This document shows, piece by piece, positions 51,562 to 62,839 of a stretch of DNA of 64,000 nucleotides. Every line of letters starts with the position of its first letter. Within the stretch, counting starts at the first letter, position 1. Both the position numbers and the translations under genes were made by a program. This stretch comes from Mytilus galloprovincialis (lineage: Eukaryota; Mollusca; Bivalvia; Mytilida; Mytilidae), in NCBI RefSeq assembly GCF_965363235.1, contig NC_134845.1, forward strand, positions 20,214,524 through 20,278,523, read 5' to 3'. A model generated the notes under the pieces. That model had not been told where the DNA came from. It did not search any database and saw only the letters and a program-made list of their open reading frames with translations.

Positions 51562-52400
51562 TTGGATGGTGTAAACTTCCTAAACCAACGTGTTGATGAA
51601 ACGGTGTATGGCATATGGTGCAAAAGTAGGAGGTGTATGGTGTAGGGGGAATGGTGTATTGGTGTTATGTGCGATCGTTTTCTAAATAAATCAAATTATA
51701 GTCGCACGCTTTCTTTGAAATTAAATTGCGTTATGTTGTAATCTGTAAGGTGTCTAGGTCGTTTTAACCAAACATTTGCAAAAGTTTTGGATTTCAATGA
51801 ACTGCAATTTCATATTTAATTTGCCCTTGCAACGGTTGTAATTGGAGCAACACTAATGTGTGTTTGGACGTTTAATATCATTGGTTGCTGGTTTTTTTAA
51901 GGATTTCAAAACATCTTTGAAATGATTTTTGCATACAAATTAATTAATTTAATTAAGAGATATTATATAAAAAAAAGACATATACATTCACTCAATCAAC
52001 GGGTTAAGTTGCAAGTCGCTGTAAAAATGTCGATGTGTTCGCAATTTCATCCCGTTCATATACTATACACGAATCAGACAAAACAACCGTGCTAACATCT
52101 ATGCATTTTGCATACACAAAATTTTATGGTGTAACGGTGTATGGTATATGGTGCAATGTAAGGGGTTGTATGGTGTAAGGGGAATGGTGTCATTGTGTAA
52201 CAGGCGATCGTTTTTTAAAACAAATAAAACAAATTGTAGTCGCACACTTTCTTTGAAATTAAATTGCATTATGGTGTAATGTGTAAGGTGTATGGTGCAA
52301 AGGTGATGACGAATCGTCTTATAGATTATGGTATGGTGTATGGTGAATGGTACAATGGTACAATGGTGAATGGTGTAAGTTGGAAGTTTACACCATCCAA
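51562..52400. mobile_element. 840-bp TIR element rich in GGTGTA motifs
   Basis: Left end TTGGATGGTGTAAACTTCC (51562-51580) is matched exactly in inverse at 52382-52400. The interior has two direct copies (about 51595-51770 and 52130-52290) of a segment with GCGATCGTTTT and AGTCGCAC-CTTTCTTTGAAA, plus many GGTGTATGG/GGTGTAA motifs. No transposase. Confidence 0.75.
51759..51882 (+). repeat. Direct repeat copy 1 (pair with 53289-53410)
   Basis: Shares ACTGCAATTTCATATTTAA and TTGCCCTTGCAAC with 53289-53410, about 1.5 kb away and in the same orientation. Confidence 0.65.
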
Positions 52401-53288
52401 TAATTGTAGCTTGAAGTTTAGAGAGTTATTTCTTATTTTTCATGTCAGAGCATTTTTTATGGCAGACTTTACGGTATGGGTTATTCTTATTGTTGAAGGC
52501 CGTACGCGTACGGTTGCCATAATTTCCTTAATCCATTTCATTTGAAATTTGTAGGATAGTTGTCTCACTTGATATTATATCACATCTCCTTTTTTGAATA
52601 TCGATCACTTGAAGAAATCTTTACCAGGAGTATATTCAGTAAGTTGATGACTGAATCTATATTATCCCTGAATTATAAGCCTGCTAACTGTGATGAGTGA
52701 ATACTAGGATGAAGCCGCTGGTGTTTTTATTGTATTTCAAGAATTGAATCAAATTCACAAACCAAGTAGTCACCATTGACCATATCACCAAAATTGAATG
52801 ATTTGGATCAGTGGCAGGGTATAACTACTTCGACCATTTTCTTAGGTTTAGTGTTTAGCAGCCTTTTTTTCTTTGTTGTGATATATTGTTTGTCCGTTGA
52901 TGTTTTTTCGTTTTTTGCCGTGGTATCGTCAGTTTGTTTTCGACCACTATGTTTGAATAGCTTTGGTATCTTTTGCATCTCTGACACTGTCTTGTCCTGT
53001 TTTTAACTCTTGGTATACATGTTTTACTTCACATTGGTTTTTTTTATTCTTTGTCGGAACATGCCGTTAAATAGATTTTATCATGTGCCACTTATCTGTC
53101 TTATGAAGATGAAAAATACTTTGGAAGAGTTTATACAACCAAAGTTTTAAATCCACCAATTTTAAATTAGCAGCCATTTTGTGTTAGCGTGAAGCCACCA
53201 ATGAGACGATAATTGTATGTAAATTGTCTTCTTATCAAAGTTGTGTTACTACACTTTTACTTTCAACAGCCACATATTAACTAAACAG

Positions 53289-53410
53289 TTTTAACCAAGC
53301 CTTTTTCAAAAACTTTAGATTTATATGCACTGCAATTTCATATTTAAGTTGCCCTTGCAACTGTTTTAATTGGAGAAGCACTAATGTGTTGTGGACGATT
53401 AATATCATTG
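53289..53410 (+). repeat. Direct repeat copy 2 (pair with 51759-51882)
   Basis: The same 120-bp block outside the TIR element. The wider region was therefore duplicated, or two related elements inserted. Confidence 0.65.
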
Positions 53411-53852
53411 ATATTACCAATGTTATTTCAACTGATCGGGCGGAGCTTATGTTTTAATTTGCAGTCTATTTGACGATGTGAGTGATAAGGTTGATTGCCG
53501 TTATTATTGATCTATAATCATCTATCAGTGTCACCGAACGGATATACAACAGAACTGAGTGTATAATACGGGACAAATAACTGGAATCTTGTTACATAGT
53601 ATGATATGCTAATGTTTTCCCTCCGAGTACTGTGTTAAAAGAAATCACATAGTTTTCCTACTTAAAATTACCCTTTTTTCATATTCTAGTAACCAAAGTT
53701 CATTTTGAGACATGTCACACAACATGTACTTCCAATGAGCTAAAAGGTAGGCGCCACTTCTTGAGCAGGAGGATCTTTAAGAGCAACTGATATCTTCCCC
53801 ATTTTTGTGAAGTTACTAATGCACATGCGTATTTTTTTCTATTTAGAAATAT

Positions 53853-55310
53853 GTTACTGTGCTTATCCAGTAACCTTTGTGGTATTACAAAAGCAATTGC
53901 TAAAACAGTTTAACAAATTTCAGTTAGATTTCTTCTCCAACTAACTGATCAATTAGTAACATATTTTAACAGATTGCTGAAGTGAAAGGTTGTTAGTATG
54001 AAGTGTGTGCTGTGGAATGGAAATTAATACTTACAATCCAGTTCCAGTGAGATAATGTCTGTCATGAATTTCAAACCAAATAGGTACTAACCATCAAATG
54101 AGTCACTGATTTAGAAGGTCTAACTTTTACATGAAAACATTCTTCATAAATAAATTTGATAAAATATTAGTTCAAAACTTGTTTTGCAGGTCAATATTAT
54201 ATAGCTTTGTTTTCTAAGATGAAGTATAAAAGTATTTGTGATTTTGATAAAATTTTCTATAAGACTTACTGATCTGCTGGCATTAAGGGTAAATACTTTT
54301 TATTGAGTCCTTGTATATTAACAAAATAATAAATGATACCAGACTTTTGATTTTGCTTACAAAAGATTCATCAATACCACTTGAATAAAAAAAAAAGAAA
54401 TGCAAAATTAATACAAAGTTTAACAGCATTGAGAACAAAAAATATAGGTAAGGTTTTGCCAAATAATGCTTATACTTGTCGTCTTATTCTGGGTAGTAGA
54501 AACTCATAAGGACTAAATTGAATAATTTAAAGTTTTACAAAACAGTTAATCTATAATTGTACCATACCAATAAAAATACATGTCAATAAAGAACTGGTGA
54601 CTTTAGGCAGGACGATACCTACTTAATTTATAAAGGAATTTGAAATATTCATAGAACTTTGAATGTGCTCAAAAAAATAATTTAAACTGTTTTGTTTTCC
54701 AAAATTTAATCATATAAAAAATAAATTATGGTGTTCTTTTAAGAAGAAAGGATAATAGTTCAATAATCAGGGAAATAATGTAACAAACAAATTACTTATA
54801 AAATGATAAAAGTGGATATTTGTTAGAAATATTTTGCTGATTTTATGGTAATTTGGATTATTCCCGCTTAATAGTAGAAGATTAAAAAGAAAAGCTTTTG
54901 AAAAAATTGTTCAAATTACAATTACGCACAACCTGTTGTTGGAAAATGTAGCTATAAATTACAGACTTACAAAAGAACGTTTTGAACTCATTATCTATTA
55001 GATCTATTTATGATTGAAGTTTACATGTCACAGTAAGACCTTCTAAATCAGCGACTCATATTTATGGTAAGTCATCATTTGGTTTCAAATTCATGACAAA
55101 GACATCAGCTTCTAACTGGATCTGGATGGTAAGTATTAATTCTTATTTCACAGCACTCACTTCGTACTAACAACCTTTCACTTGAGCAATCTGCTTAAAT
55201 ATTTTACCAGTTAATCAGTTAATTGGAGAAGAAATCTAAATGCAATTTGATAAACTGTTTTAGCCATTGCTATTGTGATACCACAAAAGTTACTGGATAA
55301 TCAGTGTAAC
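53853..55310. mobile_element. 1.46-kb element with 270-bp inverted repeats
   Basis: 53853-54120 and about 55037-55310 are diverged inverse copies over about 270 bases. Shared blocks are TTATCCAGTAAC, TAAAACAGTTTA, GAAAGGTTGTTAGTA and AGAAGGTCT. The 0.9-kb centre has no transposase. It is an old foldback or long-TIR element. Confidence 0.75.
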
Positions 55311-55867
55311 TTGTTTTTTTTTTGTTGTTTTTTTTTTTTTTGGTTACCGTATGTTGTCATAGTGATGTGGTTATTTTCTACTTTTAGCTTCGAATGGTCC
55401 TCAGGTAATTTATGCTATGTTTTTTCTACCTATTTGTAAAAATCATTTTCATAACAGATATATGTCGTCAATTGAATCAAACTCAACGAAGACAATAATG
55501 TTGGCATATGCATACAGGTACATTAACGAATTACTAATGTTTGAAAACACCTAAATTTGTAATTGTAAAATTATTTTATTCAATACGTACAAAGCAAACA
55601 ACTATAATGACAAGTATGCGGCACCAAAGGAAATAATTGAAATTTTTAATATAGTTATTTGTCAATGTTTATTATCACACTTTGTACAATTGTATATGTT
55701 AAGATCTGATAGAAAGATATTTATAATGACGCACTCAAACTATTTAAATATCAATTGACTGAATGTGATTGATATTATCAGTCCACAACAAGAAAACATT
55801 TTGCAAAGTCAATCCATAAGCAAGAAATCATCGGTAAATGTTATAATCGAATCATATTTACGATTAA

Positions 55868-56043
55868 AGTGCAACCTGGCTTATCCGACACCTGAGTATT
55901 CCAACATCCTACTTTAACCGACACATTTTCATGGTCCCAAAATATGTATATCCTTCCAGAAAAAAACTGATTATCCAACAACCTGCTTAATACGACATTT
56001 TTTTTCTGGTCCCCCAGTGTGTCGGATAAGACAGGTTACACTG
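55868..56043. mobile_element. 176-bp pogo/Tigger-like MITE next to gene B stop
   Basis: The ends CAGTGTAACCTG-CTTATCCGACAC are inverted (the left end is diverged: AGTGCAACCTGGCTTATCCG). The interior has a second inverted pair with CCAACA/TTATCC. The CAGTGTAACC..CTTATCCGAC end style is like pogo/Tigger elements of the Tc1/mariner group; the assignment is by end motif only. It ends 15 bases beyond the gene B stop, so it lies in the 3' untranslated region. Confidence 0.65.
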
Positions 56044-56058
56044 TGTTTACATTCCCTT

Positions 56059-56269
56059 TCAATAAGATCTATTTTTGAACAAATTTACGAGTGTTACAAC
56101 AGACGATACATCTGACAAATTATCTTGACAGTTTGGTGTGTCATTCCAAAAGCTGAGTTTGCTGGTGATAACTGCCTTTAGACTGTGAATATTTCTAGGA
56201 CCATTTGTATATTGTGAGGAATGGTTGGTACTGGCGCTGTCGTTCTCTGCTTTCATCCCTTCTCGTCGC
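56059..56269 (-). CDS. Gene B last exon: cytoplasmic tail and stop
   Basis: Acceptor ATAATTTTCAG. It codes the basic stop-transfer RRREGMKAEND, then a Ser/Asn-rich tail with SSQYTNG and the end LSDVSSVVTLVNLFKNRSY, then stop. It aligns with gene A exon 17 at both ends. The Tyr-Thr-Asn here fits a Y-x-N (Grb2-type SH2) motif by pattern only; gene A has QYTSS instead. Confidence 0.8.
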
Positions 56270-59200
56270 CTGAAAATTATTGTGATGCATTACTCATTTT
56301 ATTCATGCGTAAAAAATATTTTAGTTACGGAAGTATTGGCAAACATGATAAATGAAGCATTGTCAATACCAAAGGTGGTTTCGGTGGATGATTGATCTAA
56401 GTAGTTCAACTACAGTATCGTTAGTATGTCAACACACAGTTTGATAGCTGTGCTGCACCTCTAATCGAAGTTGTATGGCCGAATTTTAAAGGTACTTTTC
56501 GGGTACTTCGCCAATAAAAACTAACTGAAACGAGATAAGTGCCGACCGTGGCTTTGAACAACAGTCAATTAATGAATGTCAATTTCATGTTGACTATCTT
56601 TTTAATAGCTATGAATCGAAACAACATGTAAAAAGTAAAATTATAAAAATACTGAACTTTAAGGAAAATTCAAAACGGAAAGCCCTTTATCAAAAGCTCA
56701 AACACATCAAAGGAATGGATAACAACTTACGTATACCTGACATGGTACAGGCATTTTCTTATGTTGAAAATGACGGATTAACCTGGTTTTATAGCTAGCT
56801 AAACCTTTCACGTGTATGACAGTCGCATCCAATTACACTATATTGACAACGATGTGTGAACAAAACAAACAGACATAATACGTAAAAATGTCAAAAATAG
56901 TGGTCAGGATCGTGTAATAATCTTAATCACTGTAAAACAAACAAATATGTTACAAAAATGCACTAAAATGCATAGAGACAAAGCACATTAAAAAAAATAA
57001 AGACAAGAATACAAACTTACCATAGAACAATAACACAATGCCGGGATGTATAAGTATTTATTTTACCTCCTATACATTTCTAGGAATGTGATTGGTTATA
57101 AGCGCCCTTGTGGAGACCGTGTATATTTGATATTAGGTTAGTAGGGAGGCGGGGCTTATCTCATACACGGTTAGTAGTAGTGTTACGTCCCTTTATATTC
57201 CATATAAGGTAGTAAGCAGGCGGGGCTTATTTCATTCACGGATAGTAGTGGTGTTACGTCCCTTTATTAAACCAAAACTGCACTGATTATTAAGATTTAA
57301 ATTAATTAAAAACACATTAAAAACATTTCAACCTAACAAGTTGTTATTGTTTGTTGGTATCTGATTTTGTAAGATCAATGGAGTAGTTTCTTAATGCTAA
57401 CAGTATTGAAGACTTGCTCATTTAGATAGGTCTAAATTTCACACGCTAAGATAGTCGGTAAGATAAATTCGTTACATAGTGTGATAGTGACCTACTACGG
57501 TATATATGGGATCAGTAAATTCCATATGGATTTTACTGATCCCATATACACCGTATTAGGTCACTAGCACACTATGTAACAAATAATATTCTTCGTTCCT
57601 CTATTAAAATTGATTTGTTTTATTTTACATTTTCCTAATGTTTATTGGTTGTAGTTTTGGGGGTTTTTTTTGTTGTTTTTTATTGGGGGAGGGGTGTATG
57701 TGACTGACCAAAATGTGTATAGAATAGTTGAAACATATTCATCACGAGTTTTATCATTGACGTAAATTAATGAATTACTAGATGGATACACATAATACCT
57801 GATGTAGCATACTGCTAACGTTACCAAGCTTATGACAATAAAACATCCGATTAGAGGAAGGATAATTTCTATGGTGTTAGTCTTGGTATCTAAAAATAAT
57901 ATAGAAATTGTAAATAAACATTAATATATTGTGCAGTAGATACACAATTATTCGTTAATCGTTGTCCTTAAATGTAAATGATAAACACATACTAGAATGT
58001 CAGTTACTACCAGTTTAAAAAGCGATTTATTTTCAAATTCATAAATTATTGTTTTAGCTTGTCGTTCGACATACAAACTTAGGTTCGATCGGATATCAAA
58101 ATGTTGTTTGAAAACGTGTATAGTGACTTGAATTCAGAAGTTAACTCATATCGAAAGCTAAATTGTAAGACACATAGTGTATTAATCTGTAAAATACCTG
58201 CTGTTTTCATTGTTGTTGTTCTTCGGTTTGCATGTTTTGTCGACTTTTATATTATTTGTTTGTGCGTTCCGTTTGTGTTTTTATTGTATTGCTGTCATGT
58301 AGTGTAATCATATAAGCGATTGTTTTTAATATTGTCATAAAAGCGGGAGGTTTGACTACATAAAACCAGTTTCATCTCATCATTTTTTTTTTCTAAAAAT
58401 GTCCTTTTTCAAGACAGGAATATAGCAGTTGTTACCAAAAAGATCGATTCTATATATGTTGGCGTTTGTTTTTGTGGCAGTTAAGTCTTCCTGTTATTCC
58501 TTTGTTTTCGTCTTTTGATTGATGTGTTTCTCTGGGTTTTAGTTTGTGACCCGAATTCGTTTACTCCCAAATCGATTAATGACTTTTGAACAGCGGTATA
58601 CTTTATTTATGCATCTGGTTCTAGCAACCTTCCTTAAAGTAGCATACGTTTCTATACAACAAGGGTTTGTAAACACTCCTACCATCTTTGGTGGGTTTTG
58701 GTTGACGCTGATCACTGCTACATACAGCCAATAGTTGTTCATTCTGATTATCACAATCAGACGTAAAATAACAACGTGACCCGTGACACTTCTTACACTG
58801 AATTACCGACTTGGTGGCAATAGATATTCCTGTCACAGATTGAAAAGAATAATCATGTAATTCGTCTGGGTATTTTTCAATATTGTGAAAATGAACAAAA
58901 AGTACATGCATATTTGTATCAAAAATTTGACTAAAGGTTAGCCGTATGAAATGATGAGTTAAACTTTCTTGTTTTTTGTTTTTTGTTTTTGTTTTTTTAT
59001 TATTATTATTTTATGCTTAAATCACCTTAGTACCAGTCACCTTGAATATGATTAGATAATATGTCTACAATCATTTGACAAAGAGCAAAGCCCATACCGC
59101 ATAGTCAGCTATAAAAGGCCCCGATAAGACAATGTAAAACAATTCAAACGAGAAAAATAACGGCCTTATTTATATGAAAAAATGAACGAAAAACAAATAT

Positions 59201-62200
59201 GTAACACATAAACAAACGACAACCACTGAACTACAAGCTCCAGACTGACTTGGGACAGGCACATACATAAATAATTTGGCGGGGTTAAACATGTTAGCGG
59301 AATCCCAACCCACCCCTAACCTGGGACAGTGGTATAACAGTACAACACAAGTTTTTATTTGGATTTTGAAAAATTTTCCCTCTCTCCATCCCGTTTTTTA
59401 AATTTTTTCTTAAATAAGTAATTTTATTATGTTATTTTTAATACACTGGGTGATTTGTTTTGACTAACAAGGGTATTTTGTGCTTAGCTTAGTTGACTCC
59501 TTTTCTAGGCCAAGCTATTGTATTATGTTATATGTTATGTAATATGGTATTATAGTGTTTATGTATTTCATTCATTATTATCGTGTTGTACAGATGTATA
59601 ATATATATTGTGTATTTTGATATGAAAGATTTTGTAAAAAATAAGTAAAAATTCTGAAATTTACTTTCTAGGTTCTCCGTTCATATATACATTGCACATA
59701 CGATATAAAAAAGAACTACTAGTTGGATTCTGACACTTACAACATATCAGATGGTTTGTTACGGTTGTAGGAAGATTGCATAAATATTTATATTTAATTG
59801 TTATTCAATAGATCTATTTATTATGACAGAAGTGCCATCATCAGGGGTCCAACCATCAATTTTATGTTAAAGTCTTTGACTTTGATCTATTAAGCATTCT
59901 AGTATCTTCAATACTCTTATGTTGGCTATACGCAGATATTAGTTCTGTATTGAATATTTTGAAAATGGACGTCGTACTAAATGTCAAATCATATAATTAA
60001 ACTAAAGAGTTGATATCACACACAAAAAATTAGAACTAGGATTGGTCGTAAGTCATGAACAATTCAGTATACTTAGTAAGTTTTTTTGTGAAACCGACTC
60101 CAGTTCGTTTACATAGTTTTTTTTTAAATCGTGTCAATATATTCCGATAAGATTGTAAAAGGATAGTCTTACTTTTTGTTTTGCAACTGAAAAATAGGCC
60201 TAAAAAATACGACTGCAACGACTATTTGAAATGATATCAATACATAACCCATTAAGGTGAAGCATTAAACTTCTTAATGTACTGTTTATTAAAACTATCA
60301 ATCCTATCCTTAATTGGACAGGCATATTGTCTACAAAATAAGTTTTCAGCATGCCACATTTGGTATGAAAAAGCTTATTTCAGACTTTATTTTGTTCTCG
60401 TCTTGAATTTGTATGAAATATTCATCACTAGACGTACCATCATACGAATAATTCAAAAAACAATTCCAATGGTCCATCATGCAATTCCAAAACCATTAAC
60501 TGGTATTCAATGAAAATAGTAACGATAAAAGAGGCGGTAATTAGCAAAACAGAATTTGTAGCGAAACGGTCGATTTAAGTGCCATATAAAAAAGGTAAAA
60601 ATAAACGACGGAAATTCCAAAACTGACAGATGGCAAATTCATATCTCACACACATTCGACAGATTGAAAACAACAGTCATATTTCTGACTTGGTACCAGC
60701 ATTTCCTTATGAAGACAATGGTGGATGGAAATTGTAGTTTGTAAATTATTGGTTTATATAGGATGCATCTTATGGCATCTACCTTAACTAAAGCTCCAGT
60801 TGTGGTAAGCAACCATCTGTCGCAGTAAATCAAGTCGTACGGTAACCTATAGTTGTTTATTTCTGTGTCATTTGGTCTCTTGTGGAGAGTTGTCTCATAG
60901 GCAATCATACCACATCTTCTTGTTTTACATTTGTCAGATAGCTATTCTTCTGCATTTACTAATCCTATCAATTGCTATTTTGTTTTATTGTTATTCGTTT
61001 AAAATCAACTTTTAATTGTTTGGTATGTTATTGAAAAACCAAAGATTTAAAGGTGCAACCACGCAAATAAGTAAACTCGAAGTAAAGCAAATTTTCATCG
61101 GTATTTTAAGGTACCTGTAACTGATTGTAAATAAATTAATACCTGTGTCTGATGATAGATAAATTTGTCTTGCTATACCAATCCAATGCCAGAGGCCGGT
61201 TTTCCCTTCAAATGTAGATCTATTGATCATTTCCTTGGCTTCTATTAAAGTAGAAATGTTTCCATACAGGTAAGAGTCTATATCTTTTTTGCAACTATCC
61301 AGTGAATCCCTCCATGTGCCATATTCTTTTAATTTGAAGAATTGATTCTTGTCTTCTTAAAAAACATAAACATTCTTTATCATTATACTAATTATAAGTT
61401 TTAGCGTTCTTGCCTACTAATATTCTAATTAGTATAAATGTAATCATAGTTCAGTTTAATGTCAAAAGTGTTTCACCTATATAAAATTTCCCAAATATTT
61501 TTAAATAAAAATAAAACACTCAAATTTTGTCCAAATGTTGCATTGGAACAAAAAGGCGCAATCAAAGCAGGAATGTATGTGGACTTCGTGCAATCCTATC
61601 GAGTACGTGCACGAATCTGTTGGATCTTTTATATTTTAAAATTAAGAATTTGTAAATACAAATTGGAGCATTCGATTGTAATATAACAAAATTTTATTGT
61701 TTCGAGTTCTTGAAAAACAAATGTCGGTAGAAATTATCGTCAATAGTACAGCTTCTGTACGGCATCTAATTAGTTATCAAAGGTACCATAATTATAATTC
61801 AGTACGCCAGACGCGCGTTTCAAGAAATACAATTACAAAGTTGAAGAGCATTGAGGATCCACAATTCCAAAAAGTTGTGCCATATACGGCTAAGGTATTC
61901 TATGCCTGTGATAAGAAAATCCTGAGTTTTTCGAAAAATTCAAAGTTTTGTAAACAGGAAATTTATAAAAATGACCACAGTATTGATATTCATGGAGTGC
62001 TGAATACTTGGCTGGTAATATCCTCGGAGACGAAACGTCCATCAGCAGTGGCATCGACCCAGTAATGTAAATAGTCAAAGGTACCAGGATTATAATTTAA
62101 TTATAAAATGACTTAGTGCATGTGGTATGTATGGCGTATTTTCTTTGTTCTTACTTTCCATTTGATAAAAAGATATTTGTCAGTCCTAATAACTGCAATG

Positions 62201-62839
62201 AAACTTATGAACAACTGCTGACTTGTCTGTACAATGTATTTCATTTCTCATAATCAGTTACTCTACCATGACTTCCTCGGTCTGCGATGCACCCAATCCA
62301 GGTGATCTGAATTGTACTACCACTTATAAATTGTGAAACATGTTAAACATATTATTTGTAAACTGATCAACAATTTATCACCCAGCAATGTTTTCGAAAT
62401 TGAAAAAGAGTTTTACTATTTACACTTAATACACACACTCCAATATACTCCAAAATAAGGATAAAATGAAATTAAATACAAGGTGTTGTGTTCAAAATGA
62501 ACAATCTTCATGGAATGAATTATTCATAAACATTTTTTGGCGACGATATGTAAGCTTGTATAATGATATGATAGGAATATATGTTATCGATAAAGAAATT
62601 AAGGCAACAGTAGTTAATGATCTATCCTTGTGTAGATAGATATATTCACAATCGATTTGGCGAAAACGAATGCGAGTAAGAAAACCAAAAACGAGGGAAA
62701 CATATCATAGAATACATACTTTTCTCTTGACAAAATCCTCCAGCTACAACTTGATCACAATTCATAGGAATAAATTCGTATTTGTCAGGAGAGTCGGTAG
62801 TGCATAGGAAAACACATAATTTACTTGTATTGTAGTTAC
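56059..62839 (-). CDS. Gene B: tandem paralogue of gene A, 3' part
   Basis: Exons in transcript order: 62720-62839, 61143-61355, 58683-58829, 57799-57889, 56059-56269. They give 260 in-phase codons including the stop. Order: second half of a WSC-split lectin-like domain, a second lectin-like domain in two exons, a membrane helix and a tail. Phases match gene A, except that the lectin exon joins the membrane exon directly with no stalk exon. The WSC, first lectin half and signal exons were not found in 62.84-64 kb and should lie beyond the window. Same orientation as gene A, about 9.4 kb upstream of it, so the pair is a tandem duplication. A cell-surface glycan receptor role is inferred from the domains. 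Confidence 0.7.
56640..56885 (-). repeat. 640-bp dispersed repeat, partial copy
   Basis: Minus-orientation fragment with ATACCTGACATGGTACAGGC and GGATTAACCTGGTTTTATAG, as at 12.8 kb. It lies in the gene B intron between the tail and membrane exons. Confidence 0.6.
57135..57269 (+). repeat. Tandem 70-bp duplication with GC boxes
   Basis: Two head-to-tail copies (about 57135-57197 and 57206-57269) share AGGCGGGGCTTAT and GTGTTACGTCCCTTTAT. Each has one GGCGGGGC box, unusual in this AT-rich region. It lies in a gene B intron. Confidence 0.75.
57471..57580. repeat. 110-bp hairpin MITE, 49-bp arms
   Basis: GTTACATAGTGTGATAGTGA at 57471 is matched in inverse up to 57580, with few mismatches over 49 bases. 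The 12-base loop is centred on TCCATATGGA. Confidence 0.9.
57799..57889 (-). CDS. Gene B exon: transmembrane segment
   Basis: Acceptor TATTATTTTTAG; donor TCAG/GTATTA. It codes TKTNTIEII, then a hydrophobic run LPLIGCFIVISLVTLAVCYI ending in Arg. Same phases and position as gene A 19167-19263, two residues shorter. Confidence 0.85.
58490..58615 (+). repeat. Dispersed repeat fragment, AGCGGTATAC end
   Basis: Has GTTTTAGTTTGTGACCCG and TTTTGAACAGCGGTATAC. A shorter relative is at 19040-19110. It lies 68 bases downstream of the next gene B exon on the other strand. Confidence 0.5.
58683..58829 (-). CDS. Gene B exon: second half of second lectin-like domain
   Basis: Acceptor CAATCTGTGACAG; donor GATG/GTAGGA; phase 1 on both sides. 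It codes SVIQCKKCHGSRCYFTSDC and LLAVCSSDQ. It matches gene A exons 8 and 14 and carries the extra Cys pair, as exon 14 does. Confidence 0.85.
59080..59345 (-). repeat. GTACGGTGACC-family repeat, distal half
   Basis: Minus-orientation copy from GCAAAGCCCATACCGCATAG through GGCCCCGATAAGACAATG to CCCCTAACCTGGGACAGTGG, within a gene B intron. Confidence 0.8.
60640..60922. repeat. Two abutting repeat fragments
   Basis: About 60640-60725 is a minus-strand fragment of the 640-bp repeat (TCTGACTTGGTACCAGCATT). 60832-60922 is a plus-strand end of the GTACGGTGACC family (GTACGGTAACCTATAGTTG up to CAATCATACCACATCTTC). Confidence 0.6.
61143..61355 (-). CDS. Gene B exon: first half of second lectin-like domain
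   Basis: Acceptor TATGTTTTTTAAG; donor ACAG/GTATTA; phase 1 on both sides. It codes GTWRDSLDSCKKDIDSYLYGN and, later, LWHWIGIARQIYL. It is closest to gene A exon 7 (the WHW-x-GIAR block is shared). The NGS site of gene A is replaced by DIDS. Confidence 0.85.
61771..62107 (+). repeat. Dimeric dispersed repeat, GACGCGCG-head type, copy 2
   Basis: Direct repeats TAGTTATCAAAGGTACCA at 61771 and TAGTCAAAGGTACCAGG at 62072 enclose the core CATCAGCAGTGGCATCGACC. The head is shortened after GACGCGCGTTTC. The middle is very like the copy at 2.7 kb. Confidence 0.75.
62720..62839 (-). CDS. Gene B exon: second half of a WSC-split lectin-like domain
   Basis: Acceptor TTATTGTTTTAG; donor AAAA/GTATGT; phase 1 on both sides. 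It codes SKLCVFLCTTDSPDKYEF and IPMNCDQV, then GFCQEK. Cys spacing matches gene A exons 5 and 12. It is the most 5' exon of gene B visible here. Confidence 0.75.

Noticed and set aside
57642-57827. Extension of the gene B membrane exon past its donor
   Set aside because: The frame stays open past GTATTATG, but gene A shows that the exon ends at the split Arg codon and joins the tail exon.
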